From Enterobacteriaceae endosymbiont of Donacia bicoloricornis (GTDB taxonomy: Bacteria > Pseudomonadota > Gammaproteobacteria > Enterobacterales > Enterobacteriaceae), in contig NZ_CP046186.1 of NCBI RefSeq assembly GCF_012567955.1, positions 2,349-66,348 of the forward strand: a DNA stretch of 64,000 bases. Reading direction: 5' to 3'. The first letter of the stretch is position 1, and the number at the start of each line of letters is the position of its first letter. Positions 40,318 through 51,214 of this stretch are shown here, one piece after another. A program made the position numbers and the translations under genes. The notes beneath the pieces were generated by a model. The model worked only from the letters and a program-made list of their open reading frames with translations. It was not told the DNA's origin and ran no database searches.

Positions 40318-41430
40318 TTATTTAATAGGTTTTAATATTAATTTTAAATCTGGTCCTATTTTTTTAACATTTGTAAAATAAAAATTTGGAACATTAATAA
40401 TATTCATAAATTTATTTATACTACATAAACTTACTGTAATATTTCCTAATAATTTAGGTGTTAAATAAATAATTAATTCATCTATTAAATTATAAGCAAT
40501 TAAATATCCTGATAATATACTTCCTGCTTCTATAAGAACAGAATTAATTCCTTTATTACCCAATATTTTAAATAAATATTTTAAGTTAAAATAACCATTA
40601 ATTTCAGGAATAATAATTTGTTCTACATAATTAGGCCAATTTTCAAAAGTATATTTTGATTTTATTAAAAAAATTTTACCAGGAAATAAAATTATTTTGT
40701 CAGTAGGTTTTATTGTATTTAATCGATCTAAAATAATTCTAATTGGCTGTCTTAAGAATTTTTTAGGATATCTTTTTTTGATATAATAATTTAATTTATT
40801 CCATTTAACCAGTAAAGTAGAATTATCTTGTAAAATAGTTTTACTTGTACTTAAAATAGCCGTATTTTTTGCTCTTAATTTATGAACATCATTTCTTGAA
40901 ATTTTTGATGATATCCATTTGTTTTTACTATTTAAAAGTGCAATCTTCCCATCTAAAGATGATGCTAATTTAAGTTGTATCCAAGGAATACCAGTATTCA
41001 TTCTTTTAAAAAATCCATAATTTATTGATTCCGCTTTTTTCGATAAAATATTCTTAGTTATTTGAATTCCTTTAGAAGATAAATATTTTAATCCTTTTCC
41101 ATTTATTCTTGGATTAGGATCTTTTGATGCAACTACTAATCTTTTTATTTTAGCATTAATTAATGCTTTACAACAAGAAGGTGTTAAATTTTTATAATTA
41201 CAAGGTTCTAATGTAACATAAACTGTTGATCCTTTAGCATATTTACCTGCTATTTTTAATGCATTAATTTCTGCATGAGATTCTCCTGCTTTAAAATGAT
41301 ATCCTTGACCAACAATTTTTTTATTATTTACAATAACACATCCTACATTTGGATTAGGAGTTGTAGTAAAAATACCTAATTTAGCTAACTTAATAGCATA
41401 CATCATATAAAATTTATCTATTGAATACAT
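40318..41430 (-). CDS. ribD: Bifunctional riboflavin deaminase/reductase RibD
   Basis: Deaminates and reduces the pyrimidine intermediate of riboflavin synthesis. 370 residues (E. coli 367). The N-terminal zinc deaminase has PNPNVGCVIV, HAE (about H52, E54) and PCNYKNLTPSCC (about C77 and C86). The C-terminal reductase domain has WIQLKLASSLDGKIAL (about 165-180), the DVHKLRAKNTAILSTSKTILQDN segment and VLIEAGSILSGYL. No FMN riboswitch was seen in its upstream region. Other rib genes must be elsewhere. Confidence 0.96.
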   Translation of the reverse strand: MYSIDKFYMMYAIKLAKLGIFTTTPNPNVGCVIVNNKKIVGQGYHFKAGESHAEINALKIAGKYAKGSTVYVTLEPCNYKNLTPSCCKALINAKIKRLVVASKDPNPRINGKGLKYLSSKGIQITKNILSKKAESINYGFFKRMNTGIPWIQLKLASSLDGKIALLNSKNKWISSKISRNDVHKLRAKNTAILSTSKTILQDNSTLLVKWNKLNYYIKKRYPKKFLRQPIRIILDRLNTIKPTDKIILFPGKIFLIKSKYTFENWPNYVEQIIIPEINGYFNLKYLFKILGNKGINSVLIEAGSILSGYLIAYNLIDELIIYLTPKLLGNITVSLCSINKFMNIINVPNFYFTNVKKIGPDLKLILKPIK

Positions 41431-41698
41431 AATATCCTTAAAAAATTTAATATTTAATAATTTATAATTTTAATATTCATTAATATCATTTAATATAATA
41501 AAATTATTAATTAAATAAAAATTTATAAAAATTAATTTTTTATTTAAATATATTATCAATATAAACTATTATATTTAATATATTAAATATATATAAAATA
41601 TATTATTTTAACTATTTAATTAATTATTAAAATAATTTTATTATAAAAAATAATAGTAAATATACTTAATAAATTCTGTTTTAAGAGATAACATTTAT
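41431..41698. other. Divergent ribD/leuA intergenic region
   Basis: 268 bases of A/T-rich sequence. No leucine-rich leader peptide with attenuator stem-loops (leuL-like) was found in front of leuA, and no convincing -35/-10 pair can be chosen among many TATAAT-like hexamers. No gene was recognised. Confidence 0.5.
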
Positions 41699-43243
41699 AT
41701 GAAAAAAAAAATTATTCTTTTTGATACTACTTTACGTGATGGAGAACAATCACTTAAATCTAATTTAAATACTCAAGAAAAAATAGAAATAGCACTTTCT
41801 TTAGAAGAAATGGGTATTGATATTATTGAAGTTGGATTTCCAATGTCTTCTCCTAATGATTATCAAACTGCAAAAAAAATATCATATATTATAAAAAATA
41901 GTAAATTATGTGGATTAGCTAGATGTAAAGAAAAAGATATAGATCTAGTTTATAAATCATTAAAAAAATCTAATAATTTTAGAATTCACATTTTTTTAGC
42001 AACTTCTCCTATACATATTACTACAAAATTAAAAACTACTTTAAATAAAGTAATAGAAAAAATATCATTTATGATAAAATATGCTCGTAAATATACTGAT
42101 GATATTGAGTTTTCTTGTGAAGATGGAAGTAGAACACCTATCAATGATTTATGTTTAGTAGTAAAAACAGCTATTGATGCAGGAGCGACAACTATTAATA
42201 TACCAGATACGGTAGGTTATACATTTCCTCAAGAATATTATAATATAATTTCTTCTTTAAAGAAGAAAGTCGATAATATAGATAAATGTATTATTTCAGT
42301 TCATACACATAATGATTTAGGAATGGCTGTTGGTAACGCTATCACTGCAATAAATGCAGGTGCAAGACAAATAGAAGGAACTATTAATGGAATAGGTGAA
42401 AGAGCTGGTAATTGTGCTTTGGAAGAAGTAATTATGGCTCTATATACTCGAAAAAAAAGTATGCATTTTTTCACTAATATAAACTATCAAAAAATATATC
42501 ATACAAGTAAAATAGTGAGTAATATTTGTAATATTCCATTAGCTATACATAAAGCTATTGTAGGAAGTAATGCTTTTTCACATTCTTCTGGTATCCATCA
42601 AGATGGAATAATCAAAAATAAAAAAACTTATGAAATTTTAAATCCTCAAGATATAGGTTTAAATAAAACAAAAATTAATCTTACTTCTAAATCAGGAAGA
42701 GCTGCCGTTAAATATCATATGAAATTAATGGGATATAAAAAAAATACATACGATATTAATCAATTATATAATAAATTTATAAAATTAGCTGATAAAAAAG
42801 GACAAATTTTTAATTATGATTTAGAAGCATTAGCTTTTAATAGTAAAATAGAAAATAGTACAGAATATTACTCATTAATATATTTTAATATACAATCAAA
42901 TTCTAATTTATCTATTGCAACTATAAAATTAAAATGTGGAAAATTAACAAAATTAGAAGCAGCAACAGGATTAGGACCAATTGATGCAATATACAAAACA
43001 ATAATTAAAATAACAAACTATAATATAAAATTTATTCAGTATGTATTGACAACTAAAAATAATACTGAAGAATCAATTGGACAAGTTAATATTAAAATGA
43101 AATATAAAAAAAAAATTTTTCATGGTATTGGGTTATCTAAAGATATTATAAAAGCTTCAGTTATTTCTATAATTAATTGCCTTAATAATATTTGGAGATC
43201 TGATCAAGTACAAAAAAATATAATGAAAATTAATAAATTTTAA
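41699..43243 (+). CDS. leuA: 2-isopropylmalate synthase
   Basis: First committed step of leucine synthesis, condensing acetyl-CoA with 2-ketoisovalerate. 514 residues (E. coli 523). FDTTLRDGEQS (about 8-18), EVGFPMSSPNDY, EFSCEDGSRTP, TINIPDTVGYTFP, SVHTHNDLGMAVGNAI with the HxH metal ligands (about 202-204), GTINGIGERAGNCALEEV and HSSGIHQDG mark the catalytic domain. The C-terminal third is the LeuA regulatory domain, still present, so leucine feedback may persist. It heads leuABCD with short gaps. Confidence 0.97.
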   Translation: MKKKIILFDTTLRDGEQSLKSNLNTQEKIEIALSLEEMGIDIIEVGFPMSSPNDYQTAKKISYIIKNSKLCGLARCKEKDIDLVYKSLKKSNNFRIHIFLATSPIHITTKLKTTLNKVIEKISFMIKYARKYTDDIEFSCEDGSRTPINDLCLVVKTAIDAGATTINIPDTVGYTFPQEYYNIISSLKKKVDNIDKCIISVHTHNDLGMAVGNAITAINAGARQIEGTINGIGERAGNCALEEVIMALYTRKKSMHFFTNINYQKIYHTSKIVSNICNIPLAIHKAIVGSNAFSHSSGIHQDGIIKNKKTYEILNPQDIGLNKTKINLTSKSGRAAVKYHMKLMGYKKNTYDINQLYNKFIKLADKKGQIFNYDLEALAFNSKIENSTEYYSLIYFNIQSNSNLSIATIKLKCGKLTKLEAATGLGPIDAIYKTIIKITNYNIKFIQYVLTTKNNTEESIGQVNIKMKYKKKIFHGIGLSKDIIKASVISIINCLNNIWRSDQVQKNIMKINKF

Positions 43244-43260
43244 AATTTTAAGGAACAATA

Positions 43261-44352
43261 ATGTCAGATATATTTAAAATAGCTATTTTACCTGGAGATG
43301 GTATAGGTCCAGAAATTATGAAACAAGCAATAAAAATATTAGAAAAAATAGAAAAATATATAACTAAAAAAATAGCTATTGATACTTATGTTGTTGGTGG
43401 AGCTGCTATAAATATATATGGTAATCCATTACCTAAAAAAACGTTATATGGTTGTGAAAAATCTAATGCTATATTATTTGGATCTGTAGGTGGACCTGAA
43501 TGGGATTATTTACCTTTAAATAAAAGACCAGAAAAAGGATCATTATTAAAATTAAGAAAACATTTTAATTTATTTGCAAATATACGTCCTACTTTTTTTT
43601 ATAAAGATTTAGGTATTTTAAGTCCTTTAAAAGAAGAAATTTTATGTAAAGGTTTTGATATTATTTGTATTAGAGAATTAACAGGAGGTATATATTTTGG
43701 TTTACCTAATGGGAGAAAAGGAAAAGGTATAGATGAATATGCATTTGATACTGAAATATATTCAAGATTTGAAATAGAGAGAATTGCACATATTGCTTTT
43801 AATATAGCTTTAAAAAGAAAAAAAAAAATATGCTCTATTGATAAAGCAAATGTTTTAAATACATCCATATTATGGCGTGAAGTTTTAACAGAAATATCAA
43901 AACAATATATATCAGTAAAATTAGAACATATGTATATTGATAATGCTGTAATGCAATTAATGAAAAATCCATCACAATTTGATGTTGTATTATGTTCAAA
44001 TTTATTTGGAGATATTATATCTGATCAATGTGCTATGATTTCTGGGTCGATAGGTAATTTACCTTCAGCTAGTTTTAATCAAAATTATTTTGGTTTATAT
44101 GAACCATCAGGTGGTTCTGCTCCTAATATTGCTGGTAAAAATATAGCTAACCCTATAGCACAAATATTATCATTAGCAATGTTAATCGAATTTTCTTTAA
44201 AAGAAAGAAATATATCTCAAAAAATTAAAAATGCTATTAAAAAAATACTAAGTATAGGTTATAGAACAAAAGATTTATTTACTAATAGTAAAAATGAAAA
44301 GATAGTCACAACTGATGATATGGGAACATTAATTATGGAAACTATTATTTAA
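43261..44352 (+). CDS. leuB: 3-isopropylmalate dehydrogenase
   Basis: NAD-dependent oxidative decarboxylation of 3-isopropylmalate. 363 residues, the E. coli length. [14 protein letters not shown] (about 10-23), [32 protein letters not shown] with substrate arginines, [58 protein letters not shown] (metal Asp residues) and HGSAPDIAG-like [15 protein letters not shown] are present. AAGGAA precedes the ATG. The usual PHGS segment reads PSGGSAPN. Confidence 0.96.
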   Translation: MSDIFKIAILPGDGIGPEIMKQAIKILEKIEKYITKKIAIDTYVVGGAAINIYGNPLPKKTLYGCEKSNAILFGSVGGPEWDYLPLNKRPEKGSLLKLRKHFNLFANIRPTFFYKDLGILSPLKEEILCKGFDIICIRELTGGIYFGLPNGRKGKGIDEYAFDTEIYSRFEIERIAHIAFNIALKRKKKICSIDKANVLNTSILWREVLTEISKQYISVKLEHMYIDNAVMQLMKNPSQFDVVLCSNLFGDIISDQCAMISGSIGNLPSASFNQNYFGLYEPSGGSAPNIAGKNIANPIAQILSLAMLIEFSLKERNISQKIKNAIKKILSIGYRTKDLFTNSKNEKIVTTDDMGTLIMETII

Positions 44353-44372
44353 TAAAAAATAGGTATAAATAT

Positions 44373-45767
44373 ATGGGAAAAACATTATATGAAAAAATAT
44401 ATGATAAACATATTATTTATAATTTAAGAAATAATATTAATTTATTATATATAGATAGACATTTTATTCATGAAGTTACTTCACCACAAGCATTTCAAGG
44501 ATTAAGAGATAAAAATAGAAAAGTTTATAGAGCAAATAAAACTTTTGCAACTATGGATCATAATGTATCTACTAAAATAAAAAATATAGAAGCATCTGGT
44601 TATATAGCTAAAAAACAAATGGAGACACTAATAAAAAATTGTAATGACTTCAATATTACACTATATGATATTTATCATCCCTTACAAGGGATTATACATG
44701 TTATAGGACCAGAACAGGGTATTACATTGCCTGGAATGATAATTGTATGTGGAGATTCACATACTTCTACTCATGGAGCATTTGGTGCATTATCTTTTGG
44801 TATTGGTACTTCAGAAGTAGAACATGTTTTAGCAACTCAAACTTTAAAACAAAATCGTGCTAAAAATATGTTAATAAATATTAATGGTAATATACCAAAA
44901 AATATTACTGCAAAAGATATTATTTTATTCATAATTAGAAAAGTTGGTATTAGTGGGGGTAACGGATATATTATTGAATTTAATGGTAATGTTATAAAAC
45001 AATTAAGTATGGAATCTAGAATGACTATTTGTAATATGTCTATTGAAATGGGAGCCAAATCAGGATTAATTGCACCTGATAATACTACTTTATCATATTT
45101 AAAAAATAAAAAATTTACTCCTAAAAAGGAGTTATGGGAAAAAGCATTAAAATATTGGAAAACATTATATAGTGATCATAATGCTAAATTTGATAAAATT
45201 ATAAACATAGATATTTCACAATTAACTCCTCAAATTTCTTGGGGAACAAATCCTGAACAAATAATTAGTATAGATGAACCTATTCCATTAATAAATTCAT
45301 ATAAAAATGAAAATAAGAAAAAATTAGCAATAAAGGCTTTAAAATATATGGATTTACATGAAGGAATTACATTAATTAATTTAAAAATTGATAAGGTTTT
45401 TATTGGTTCTTGTACAAATTCTAGAATTGAAGATTTAAGAGCTGCTGCAAAAATAGTTTTAGGGAAAAAAATTGCTTCTCATATTACTGCTTTAGTTGTT
45501 CCTGGGTCTAATATGGTAAAAAAACAAGCTGAAAAAGAAGGATTAGATAAAATTTTTAAAAATGCTGGTTTTGAATGGAGATATTCAGGATGTTCTATGT
45601 GTTTAGCAATGAATGATGATAAATTACAACCTGGAGAGAGATGTGCTTCTACTAGTAATAGAAATTTCGAAGGTCGTCAAGGACGTAATAGTAGAACTCA
45701 TTTAGTTAGTCCTGTTATAGCAGCAATTACAGCTATATATGGTTATTTTATTAATATAAATTTATAA
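44373..45767 (+). CDS. leuC: 3-isopropylmalate dehydratase large subunit
   Basis: Iron-sulfur isomerase subunit, works with LeuD. 464 residues (E. coli 466). The three [4Fe-4S] cysteines are in [14 protein letters not shown] (about C346) and GCSMCLAMN (about C406 and C409). [50 protein letters not shown] and [11 protein letters not shown] further identify it. The enzyme requires Fe-S loading; ErpA is at 58 kb. Confidence 0.97.
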   Translation: MGKTLYEKIYDKHIIYNLRNNINLLYIDRHFIHEVTSPQAFQGLRDKNRKVYRANKTFATMDHNVSTKIKNIEASGYIAKKQMETLIKNCNDFNITLYDIYHPLQGIIHVIGPEQGITLPGMIIVCGDSHTSTHGAFGALSFGIGTSEVEHVLATQTLKQNRAKNMLININGNIPKNITAKDIILFIIRKVGISGGNGYIIEFNGNVIKQLSMESRMTICNMSIEMGAKSGLIAPDNTTLSYLKNKKFTPKKELWEKALKYWKTLYSDHNAKFDKIINIDISQLTPQISWGTNPEQIISIDEPIPLINSYKNENKKKLAIKALKYMDLHEGITLINLKIDKVFIGSCTNSRIEDLRAAAKIVLGKKIASHITALVVPGSNMVKKQAEKEGLDKIFKNAGFEWRYSGCSMCLAMNDDKLQPGERCASTSNRNFEGRQGRNSRTHLVSPVIAAITAIYGYFININL

Positions 45768-45779
45768 TAAGAAATATTT

Positions 45780-46379
45780 ATGAATAATAAATTACAATTT
45801 AATGGTATTATAGTTCCTTTTAATAGATCAAACATTGATACAGATGTTATTATTCCAAAACAATTTTTACAAAAAAATAATAAACAAGGATTTGGGAAAT
45901 ATTTATTTAATGATTGGAGATATTTAGATAATGAAAGTAAAATAATTAATCCTAATTTTATTTTGAATAAAAAAGAATTTAAAAATTCAAAAATTTTATT
46001 AACTAGAGATAATTTTGGATGTGGTTCTTCAAGAGAACATGCTCCATGGGCATTATTAGATTTTGGTTTTCATACTATTATTGCATCTAGTTATGCAGAT
46101 ATATTTTATAATAATGCAATTAATAATAAATTATTATTAATTATTTTAAATAAAAAAATAATTGATCAATTATTTTTTATAATACAAAAATCTCCTGGTA
46201 TATATTGTTATATAAATTTATTTTATAAAAAAATTATAATTAATAAAAAAATTTTTAATTTTAAAATAAATAATGACATAGTTAATTTTATTACAAATGA
46301 TTTAGATCAAATAGATCTAACAAAAAAATATTCTAAAGAAATTAATATTTTTGAAAAAACATATTTTAAATTTTTTTAA
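45780..46379 (+). CDS. leuD: 3-isopropylmalate dehydratase small subunit
   Basis: Swivel-domain partner of LeuC. 199 residues (E. coli 201). IVPFNRSNIDTDVIIPKQFLQ (about 11-31), FNDWRY, LLTRDNFGCGSSREHAPWALLDFGFHTIIASSYADIFYNNAINNKLL are conserved; the C terminus is divergent but full length. It is the last gene of the canonical leuABCD order, 12 bases behind leuC and 17 bases before adk. Confidence 0.96.
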   Translation: MNNKLQFNGIIVPFNRSNIDTDVIIPKQFLQKNNKQGFGKYLFNDWRYLDNESKIINPNFILNKKEFKNSKILLTRDNFGCGSSREHAPWALLDFGFHTIIASSYADIFYNNAINNKLLLIILNKKIIDQLFFIIQKSPGIYCYINLFYKKIIINKKIFNFKINNDIVNFITNDLDQIDLTKKYSKEINIFEKTYFKFF

Positions 46380-46396
46380 AATGAGCATATTATTAA

Positions 46397-47068
46397 ATGC
46401 GTATAATATTATTAGGTCCTCCTGGAGTAGGTAAAGGAACTTATGCTAGATTTATATCTGAAAAATATAATTTACCTAATATTTCTATTGGAAATATGTT
46501 AAGAAATTATATTTTAAAAAATAAATATACTTTTTTAACTAAAAAAATAAAAAAATTTATTAAAAATGGTATTATGGTTCCTGATGATATAATAATTAAA
46601 ATTATTAAAAATAGATTATACAATATTGATTGTAAAAAAGGTTTTTTATTAGATGGATTTCCTAGAAATATTTTACAAGCTAATATTCTAAAAAAAGAAA
46701 ATATAAAAATAAATATAATTTTAGAATTTTATATACCAATTAATCAAATTATTAAAAGAATTATAGGCCGGAAAATACATCTACCTTCAGGTAGGACTTA
46801 TCATGTAATTTTTAATCCTCCAAAAATAAAAAATAAAGATGATATAACTGGTGAAACATTAATAACAAGAACAGATGATAATATAATTACGATAAAAAAT
46901 CGTTTAAAAGAGTATTTAAAACAAACTAAACCATTAACTAATTATTATTATAAAGATCATTTAAAAAATGAAATCATTTATAAAAAAATTAATAATACAT
47001 TATCTATTTTAGATGTAAAAAAAAAAATAGATAATTTTTTACAAAAATTAAATAAAATAAAAAAATAA
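46397..47068 (+). CDS. adk: Adenylate kinase
   Basis: Interconverts ATP, ADP and AMP. 223 residues (E. coli 214). P-loop GPPGVGKGT (about 7-15), NMLRN(Y) AMP-binding start, DGFPRNILQA (about 88-97), IIGRKIHLPSGRTYHVIFNPPKIKNKDDITGE lid and TRTDD are present, so this is the long-lid type without zinc cysteines. It follows leuD so closely (17 bases) that it is probably in the leu transcript; this adjacency is not the E. coli arrangement. Confidence 0.95.
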   Translation: MRIILLGPPGVGKGTYARFISEKYNLPNISIGNMLRNYILKNKYTFLTKKIKKFIKNGIMVPDDIIIKIIKNRLYNIDCKKGFLLDGFPRNILQANILKKENIKINIILEFYIPINQIIKRIIGRKIHLPSGRTYHVIFNPPKIKNKDDITGETLITRTDDNIITIKNRLKEYLKQTKPLTNYYYKDHLKNEIIYKKINNTLSILDVKKKIDNFLQKLNKIKK

Positions 47069-47166
47069 TTTTAAACTTTTAAAAATTTTAATTAAATAAT
47101 TAAAATCATAATAATTTGTTTATTTACTCTGATTTTGTTATTATTTATTAATTAATATTAATTAAT

Positions 47167-48060
47167 ATGGATTATAATTTAATGTTTACCGGAAGTATTG
47201 TAGCACTTATAACTCCAATGGATATTAAAGGTAATCTTTGTAAAAAAAGTTTACAAAGACTTATTAAATATCATATTAATAGTGGTACAAAAGCAATTGT
47301 TATTATGGGGACAACAGGAGAAGCTGCAACATTAACATATAATGAACAAATAAATATTATAATGTATGCATTAGATTTTTCAGAAAAAAAAATTCCTATT
47401 ATAGCTGGAACAGGATTTAATTCTACATCTAAAAGTATTAAGATAATATCTGTTCTAGAAAATTCAGGAATTATAGGTTGTCTGAATATTACTCCTTACT
47501 ATAATCGTCCTACACAAGAAGGTTTATATCAACATTTTAAAGCAATTGCAAAAAATACTATATTACCTCAATTACTATATAATGTTCCTTCCAGAACAGG
47601 ATGTGATTTATTACCAGAAACAATTTATAAATTGTCGAAAATTGATAATATAGTAGGAGTAAAAGAAGCAACTGGAGATTTATCTCGTGTACATAAAATT
47701 AAAAATTTAATAAAAAAGAAATTTTTTTTAATTAGTGGAGATGATAAAACTTCTTTTGAATTTATGTTATTAGGAGGAGATGGGGTTATATCTGTTACCG
47801 CTAACATTGTTGCATCAAAAATGAACAAATTTTGTAATTATATAAGAGATAAAAAAATTCATAAAGCAAAAAAAATTAATAAAGAATTAATTCTATTACA
47901 TAATCAATTATTTCTTGAATCTAATCCAATACCTATTAAATGGGCAGCACAAAGATTAGGACTAATTAAAAATGGTACAATGAGATTACCAATGACTCAA
48001 CTTACAATGTGTAATCAAAAAATTATAGAGAATACATTAAAAAAATTAAAATTAATATAA
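47167..48060 (+). CDS. dapA: 4-hydroxy-tetrahydrodipicolinate synthase
   Basis: Condenses pyruvate with aspartate semialdehyde, first step of the lysine/DAP branch. 297 residues (E. coli 292). FTGSIVALITPM at the start, MGTTGEAATL (about 47-56), LYNVPSRTG with Tyr (about Y138) and Arg (about R143), and the Schiff-base lysine in VGVKEATGD (about K166) are in place; GGDGVISVTANI follows. It converges on glyS and the two coding regions overlap by nine bases. Confidence 0.97.
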   Translation: MDYNLMFTGSIVALITPMDIKGNLCKKSLQRLIKYHINSGTKAIVIMGTTGEAATLTYNEQINIIMYALDFSEKKIPIIAGTGFNSTSKSIKIISVLENSGIIGCLNITPYYNRPTQEGLYQHFKAIAKNTILPQLLYNVPSRTGCDLLPETIYKLSKIDNIVGVKEATGDLSRVHKIKNLIKKKFFLISGDDKTSFEFMLLGGDGVISVTANIVASKMNKFCNYIRDKKIHKAKKINKELILLHNQLFLESNPIPIKWAAQRLGLIKNGTMRLPMTQLTMCNQKIIENTLKKLKLI

Positions 48061-50127
48061 ATGAATAAGATTAGATACGATTAATAAATATTTTTTTATA
48101 TGGTATAAAATTAAAATTCTATTTTTTTTAAACTCATTATCTTTATGATTAATTATTACTTTCTTAAAAAAATTATTAACAGGATAATATAATTCAGATA
48201 ATATTAACAAAATATTATAATATTCGTTATTTTTAATTTTTAATTTTAATATTTTAGATAATTTAATAATATATCTAAATAAAATAATTTCTTCTTTATT
48301 TTTTAATAGATAAGTATTAATCTGATTATTTTTATTTATATATTTTTTATTTTTTAATAAAATATTATTTATTCTTTTAAAAGTTAAAATTAAAAAATTA
48401 ATTTGTTTTTTTTCATTTTTAAGAAATAAATCTAATGCTTTTATTTTATAATCTAAAATTAATAAATTATTTATTTTATTATCTAAAATAGAATTAATAA
48501 TATTTTTTTTATATCCTAATGATATATAGTAATTGTTACATCTTTTTTTTATAAAAATTAATATTTGTTTTAAGATTTTTTCTTTATCAATAAAATCTTT
48601 TTTATATAAAAAAAGACTAAAATTAATTAATTTAATTAAATTAATTTCTATTTTTTTTTCGATAATAATACGTATTATAACTAATATTATATTTTTTAAA
48701 GAAAATGGATCTTTATCTCCTGTTGGTATTAATTGTATACTAAACATACCTACCAAGGTATCTATTTTATCTGCAATAAATAAAATACAAGAAACTATAT
48801 TTTTAGGTATAAAATTATTTTTTTTATATTGATATTGATCTTTAATAGCTTGTGTTACATTTTTATTTTCTTTATTATATTTTGCATAATACATACCAAT
48901 AATTCCTTTTAAATCAGGAAATTCATAAACCATTTGTGTTGCTAAGTCACATTTAGATAACTTACTTGCTCTAATACAATCAATTATATTAATATTTTGA
49001 ATAATTTTTTTTGATATATATTGAGATATTTTTTCTATTCTTATAGTTTTTTCAAATAAATTACCTAAATTTTCTTGGAAAATAATATTTTTTAATTTAT
49101 TTAAATATTGTTCAAATTTTATTTTTAAATCATTTTGAAAGAAAAATTGAATATCTTTAAATCTTGATTTAATTACTTCTTCATGATTATTAATAATTTT
49201 TTCATTATTATCTGTTTTAATATTTATTAAAATAATAAAATTACATAATAAATTATTTTTTTTATCATATAAAGGAATATATTTTTGGTATTTAATCATT
49301 ACATATGATAATATTTCTGATGGTAATGTTAAAAATTTTTTATTAAATTTTCCTATTAATGCTATAGGCCACTCTAACATAGAGGATAATTCTTCTAAAA
49401 AAATTTCATTTATTTTAATAACAGCATGTAATTTATTTGTTATTTTTTTAATTTTATTAAAAATAATATTTTTTCTTTTAATATAATCAACAACTATTTT
49501 TCCTTTTTCAAATAATAATTTTTCATATTCTTCTGAATTTTCTAAAATTATTTTTTTTTGACACATAAATCTATGTCCTTGAATAATATTATCTGATTTA
49601 ATATTTAATATTTTTTTTTTAATATTTTTTTTTCCTAAAACTAATACAATAGTTCTTATTGGTCTAATAAATTTAAAAATATTTTCATGCCAAAACATAA
49701 AATTAGGAATAGAGATAATGTTTTTTAAAGAATTTGTTATCATATTTGATAATAAGTATTTTATATGTAATCCTTTTATAATTTTTTTATAAAAAACATA
49801 TTTATTTTTATAAAAAATATTTTTTATATCTTTAATATTATATTTTTTTATCCAATATTGAATTATTTTATTTTCAAAAATATTTTCTCTATTAGAAATA
49901 GAAGGACCTTTAATATTAAAAAAATAATTAGGTTGTTTTATATTTATAAAATAAATTTGTAACGCAATACGTCTAGAAGTAAAAAAACATTTTATTGTTT
50001 TATATTTAAAACAGTTTTTTTTTAGTTCATTTTTAAAATTTTTTAAAATTATTTGTGATATTTTTAATAAATAATTTGAAGGAATTTCTTCTATACCAAT
50101 TTCTAATAATAGAATATTTTTACACAT
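48052..50127 (-). CDS. glyS: Glycyl-tRNA synthetase beta subunit
   Basis: Subunit of the alpha2-beta2 GlyRS found in most bacteria; binds tRNA-Gly. 691 residues (E. coli 689). LLEIGIEEIPSNYL (about 6-19), FTSRRIAL, KGPSI, HRFMCQKKI, EWPIALIGKFNKKFLTLPSEILSYVMIKYQKY, ASKLSKCDLATQMVYEFPDLKGIIGMYYA and DKIDTLVGMFSIQLIPTGDKDPFSL are recognisable; the C-terminal third is strongly diverged, mostly Lys/Asn/Ile. It is 27 bases behind glyQ on the same strand. Confidence 0.96.
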   Translation of the reverse strand: MCKNILLLEIGIEEIPSNYLLKISQIILKNFKNELKKNCFKYKTIKCFFTSRRIALQIYFINIKQPNYFFNIKGPSISNRENIFENKIIQYWIKKYNIKDIKNIFYKNKYVFYKKIIKGLHIKYLLSNMITNSLKNIISIPNFMFWHENIFKFIRPIRTIVLVLGKKNIKKKILNIKSDNIIQGHRFMCQKKIILENSEEYEKLLFEKGKIVVDYIKRKNIIFNKIKKITNKLHAVIKINEIFLEELSSMLEWPIALIGKFNKKFLTLPSEILSYVMIKYQKYIPLYDKKNNLLCNFIILINIKTDNNEKIINNHEEVIKSRFKDIQFFFQNDLKIKFEQYLNKLKNIIFQENLGNLFEKTIRIEKISQYISKKIIQNINIIDCIRASKLSKCDLATQMVYEFPDLKGIIGMYYAKYNKENKNVTQAIKDQYQYKKNNFIPKNIVSCILFIADKIDTLVGMFSIQLIPTGDKDPFSLKNIILVIIRIIIEKKIEINLIKLINFSLFLYKKDFIDKEKILKQILIFIKKRCNNYYISLGYKKNIINSILDNKINNLLILDYKIKALDLFLKNEKKQINFLILTFKRINNILLKNKKYINKNNQINTYLLKNKEEIILFRYIIKLSKILKLKIKNNEYYNILLILSELYYPVNNFFKKVIINHKDNEFKKNRILILYHIKKYLLIVSNLIHLY

Positions 50128-50154
50128 AAAGTTAATACCTAATTAATAATTTTA

Positions 50155-51033
50155 TTATTTTATATAATTATAATATTTTGTAACAATTAATTTTGTCATA
50201 TTACGTAATTTTAAAATATATCTTTGTCTTTCAGTATGAGAAAAAAATTTACGTGCTTCTAATAAATTAAAACAATGTGATGCTTTTAAAAGTTTTTCAT
50301 ATGCAGGAAAAATTAATGGTTTTTCTAAATTTAATAAATAAATAATTTCTTTTTCATAATTTTGAAAACAATATATAAGAAAATCAATATTTGTATATTT
50401 AAAATTATAAATAGACTGTTCTATTTCATTTTTATAAAAAAAATCTTTATAAGTAATAGAATTATTTTGATCTTTATTCCATATTAAATTAAATATATTT
50501 TTTACATTTTGTAAATGCATTGCTAATCTTTCTAATCCATAAGTAATTTCTCCTGTAATTGGATTACAAGGTAATCCTCCCATTTGTTGAAAATATGTAA
50601 ATTGAGTTATTTCCATACCATTAAGCCATATTTCCCAACCAATTCCATATGCTCCTAATGTAGGATTTTCCCAATTATCATGCATAAAACAAAGATCATT
50701 ATTTTTTAAATCTATTTTTAATGTTTCTAAAGATTTTAAATATAAAAATTGAATATTATTAGGAGGAGGTTTCATTATCACTTGAAACTGATAATATTGT
50801 TGTAATCTATTAGAATTTTGTCCATACCTTCCATCAGATGGTCTTCTTGATAATTGAACATAAGCCAACTTAATTGGATTTTTTCCTATTACATATAGAC
50901 ATGTCATAGGATGTGATGTTGCTGCTCCAACTTCAGTATCAATAGATTGAATTATACTACAACCTTGTTCTGCCCAATAATTTTGTAAAATAAAAATCAT
51001 CCCTTGAAATGTTTTCTCATTAAATTCTTTCAT
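50155..51033 (-). CDS. glyQ: Glycyl-tRNA synthetase alpha subunit
   Basis: Catalytic class II subunit of GlyRS. 292 residues (E. coli 303). [39 protein letters not shown] (about 8-46), [90 protein letters not shown] and [22 protein letters not shown] are strongly conserved. It is the first gene of a glyQ-glyS pair. Confidence 0.97.
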   Translation of the reverse strand: MKEFNEKTFQGMIFILQNYWAEQGCSIIQSIDTEVGAATSHPMTCLYVIGKNPIKLAYVQLSRRPSDGRYGQNSNRLQQYYQFQVIMKPPPNNIQFLYLKSLETLKIDLKNNDLCFMHDNWENPTLGAYGIGWEIWLNGMEITQFTYFQQMGGLPCNPITGEITYGLERLAMHLQNVKNIFNLIWNKDQNNSITYKDFFYKNEIEQSIYNFKYTNIDFLIYCFQNYEKEIIYLLNLEKPLIFPAYEKLLKASHCFNLLEARKFFSHTERQRYILKLRNMTKLIVTKYYNYIK

Positions 51034-51214
51034 TTATTTTTTAATATATTTAATTTTATTATTTTAGTATAATAAAATTCATTTTTTTTAATAAAATATA
51101 AATTAAAATTTAACATATTTCTAATAAAATAAAAATTAATGTTAAAATAATTTATTATTTTAAAATATAAAATTTATTAATTTATAGAAAATTTAATACG
51201 GATTAAATATAAAT

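Noticed and set aside
41431-41698. Search for a leucine attenuator or FMN riboswitch between ribD and leuA
   Set aside because: No Leu-codon-rich leader, terminator/antiterminator pair or conserved RFN-element boxes could be found.
48533-48832. Plus-strand frame of 99 codons inside glyS
   Set aside because: Antisense to conserved GlyS segments such as DKIDTLVGMFSIQ; no independent support.
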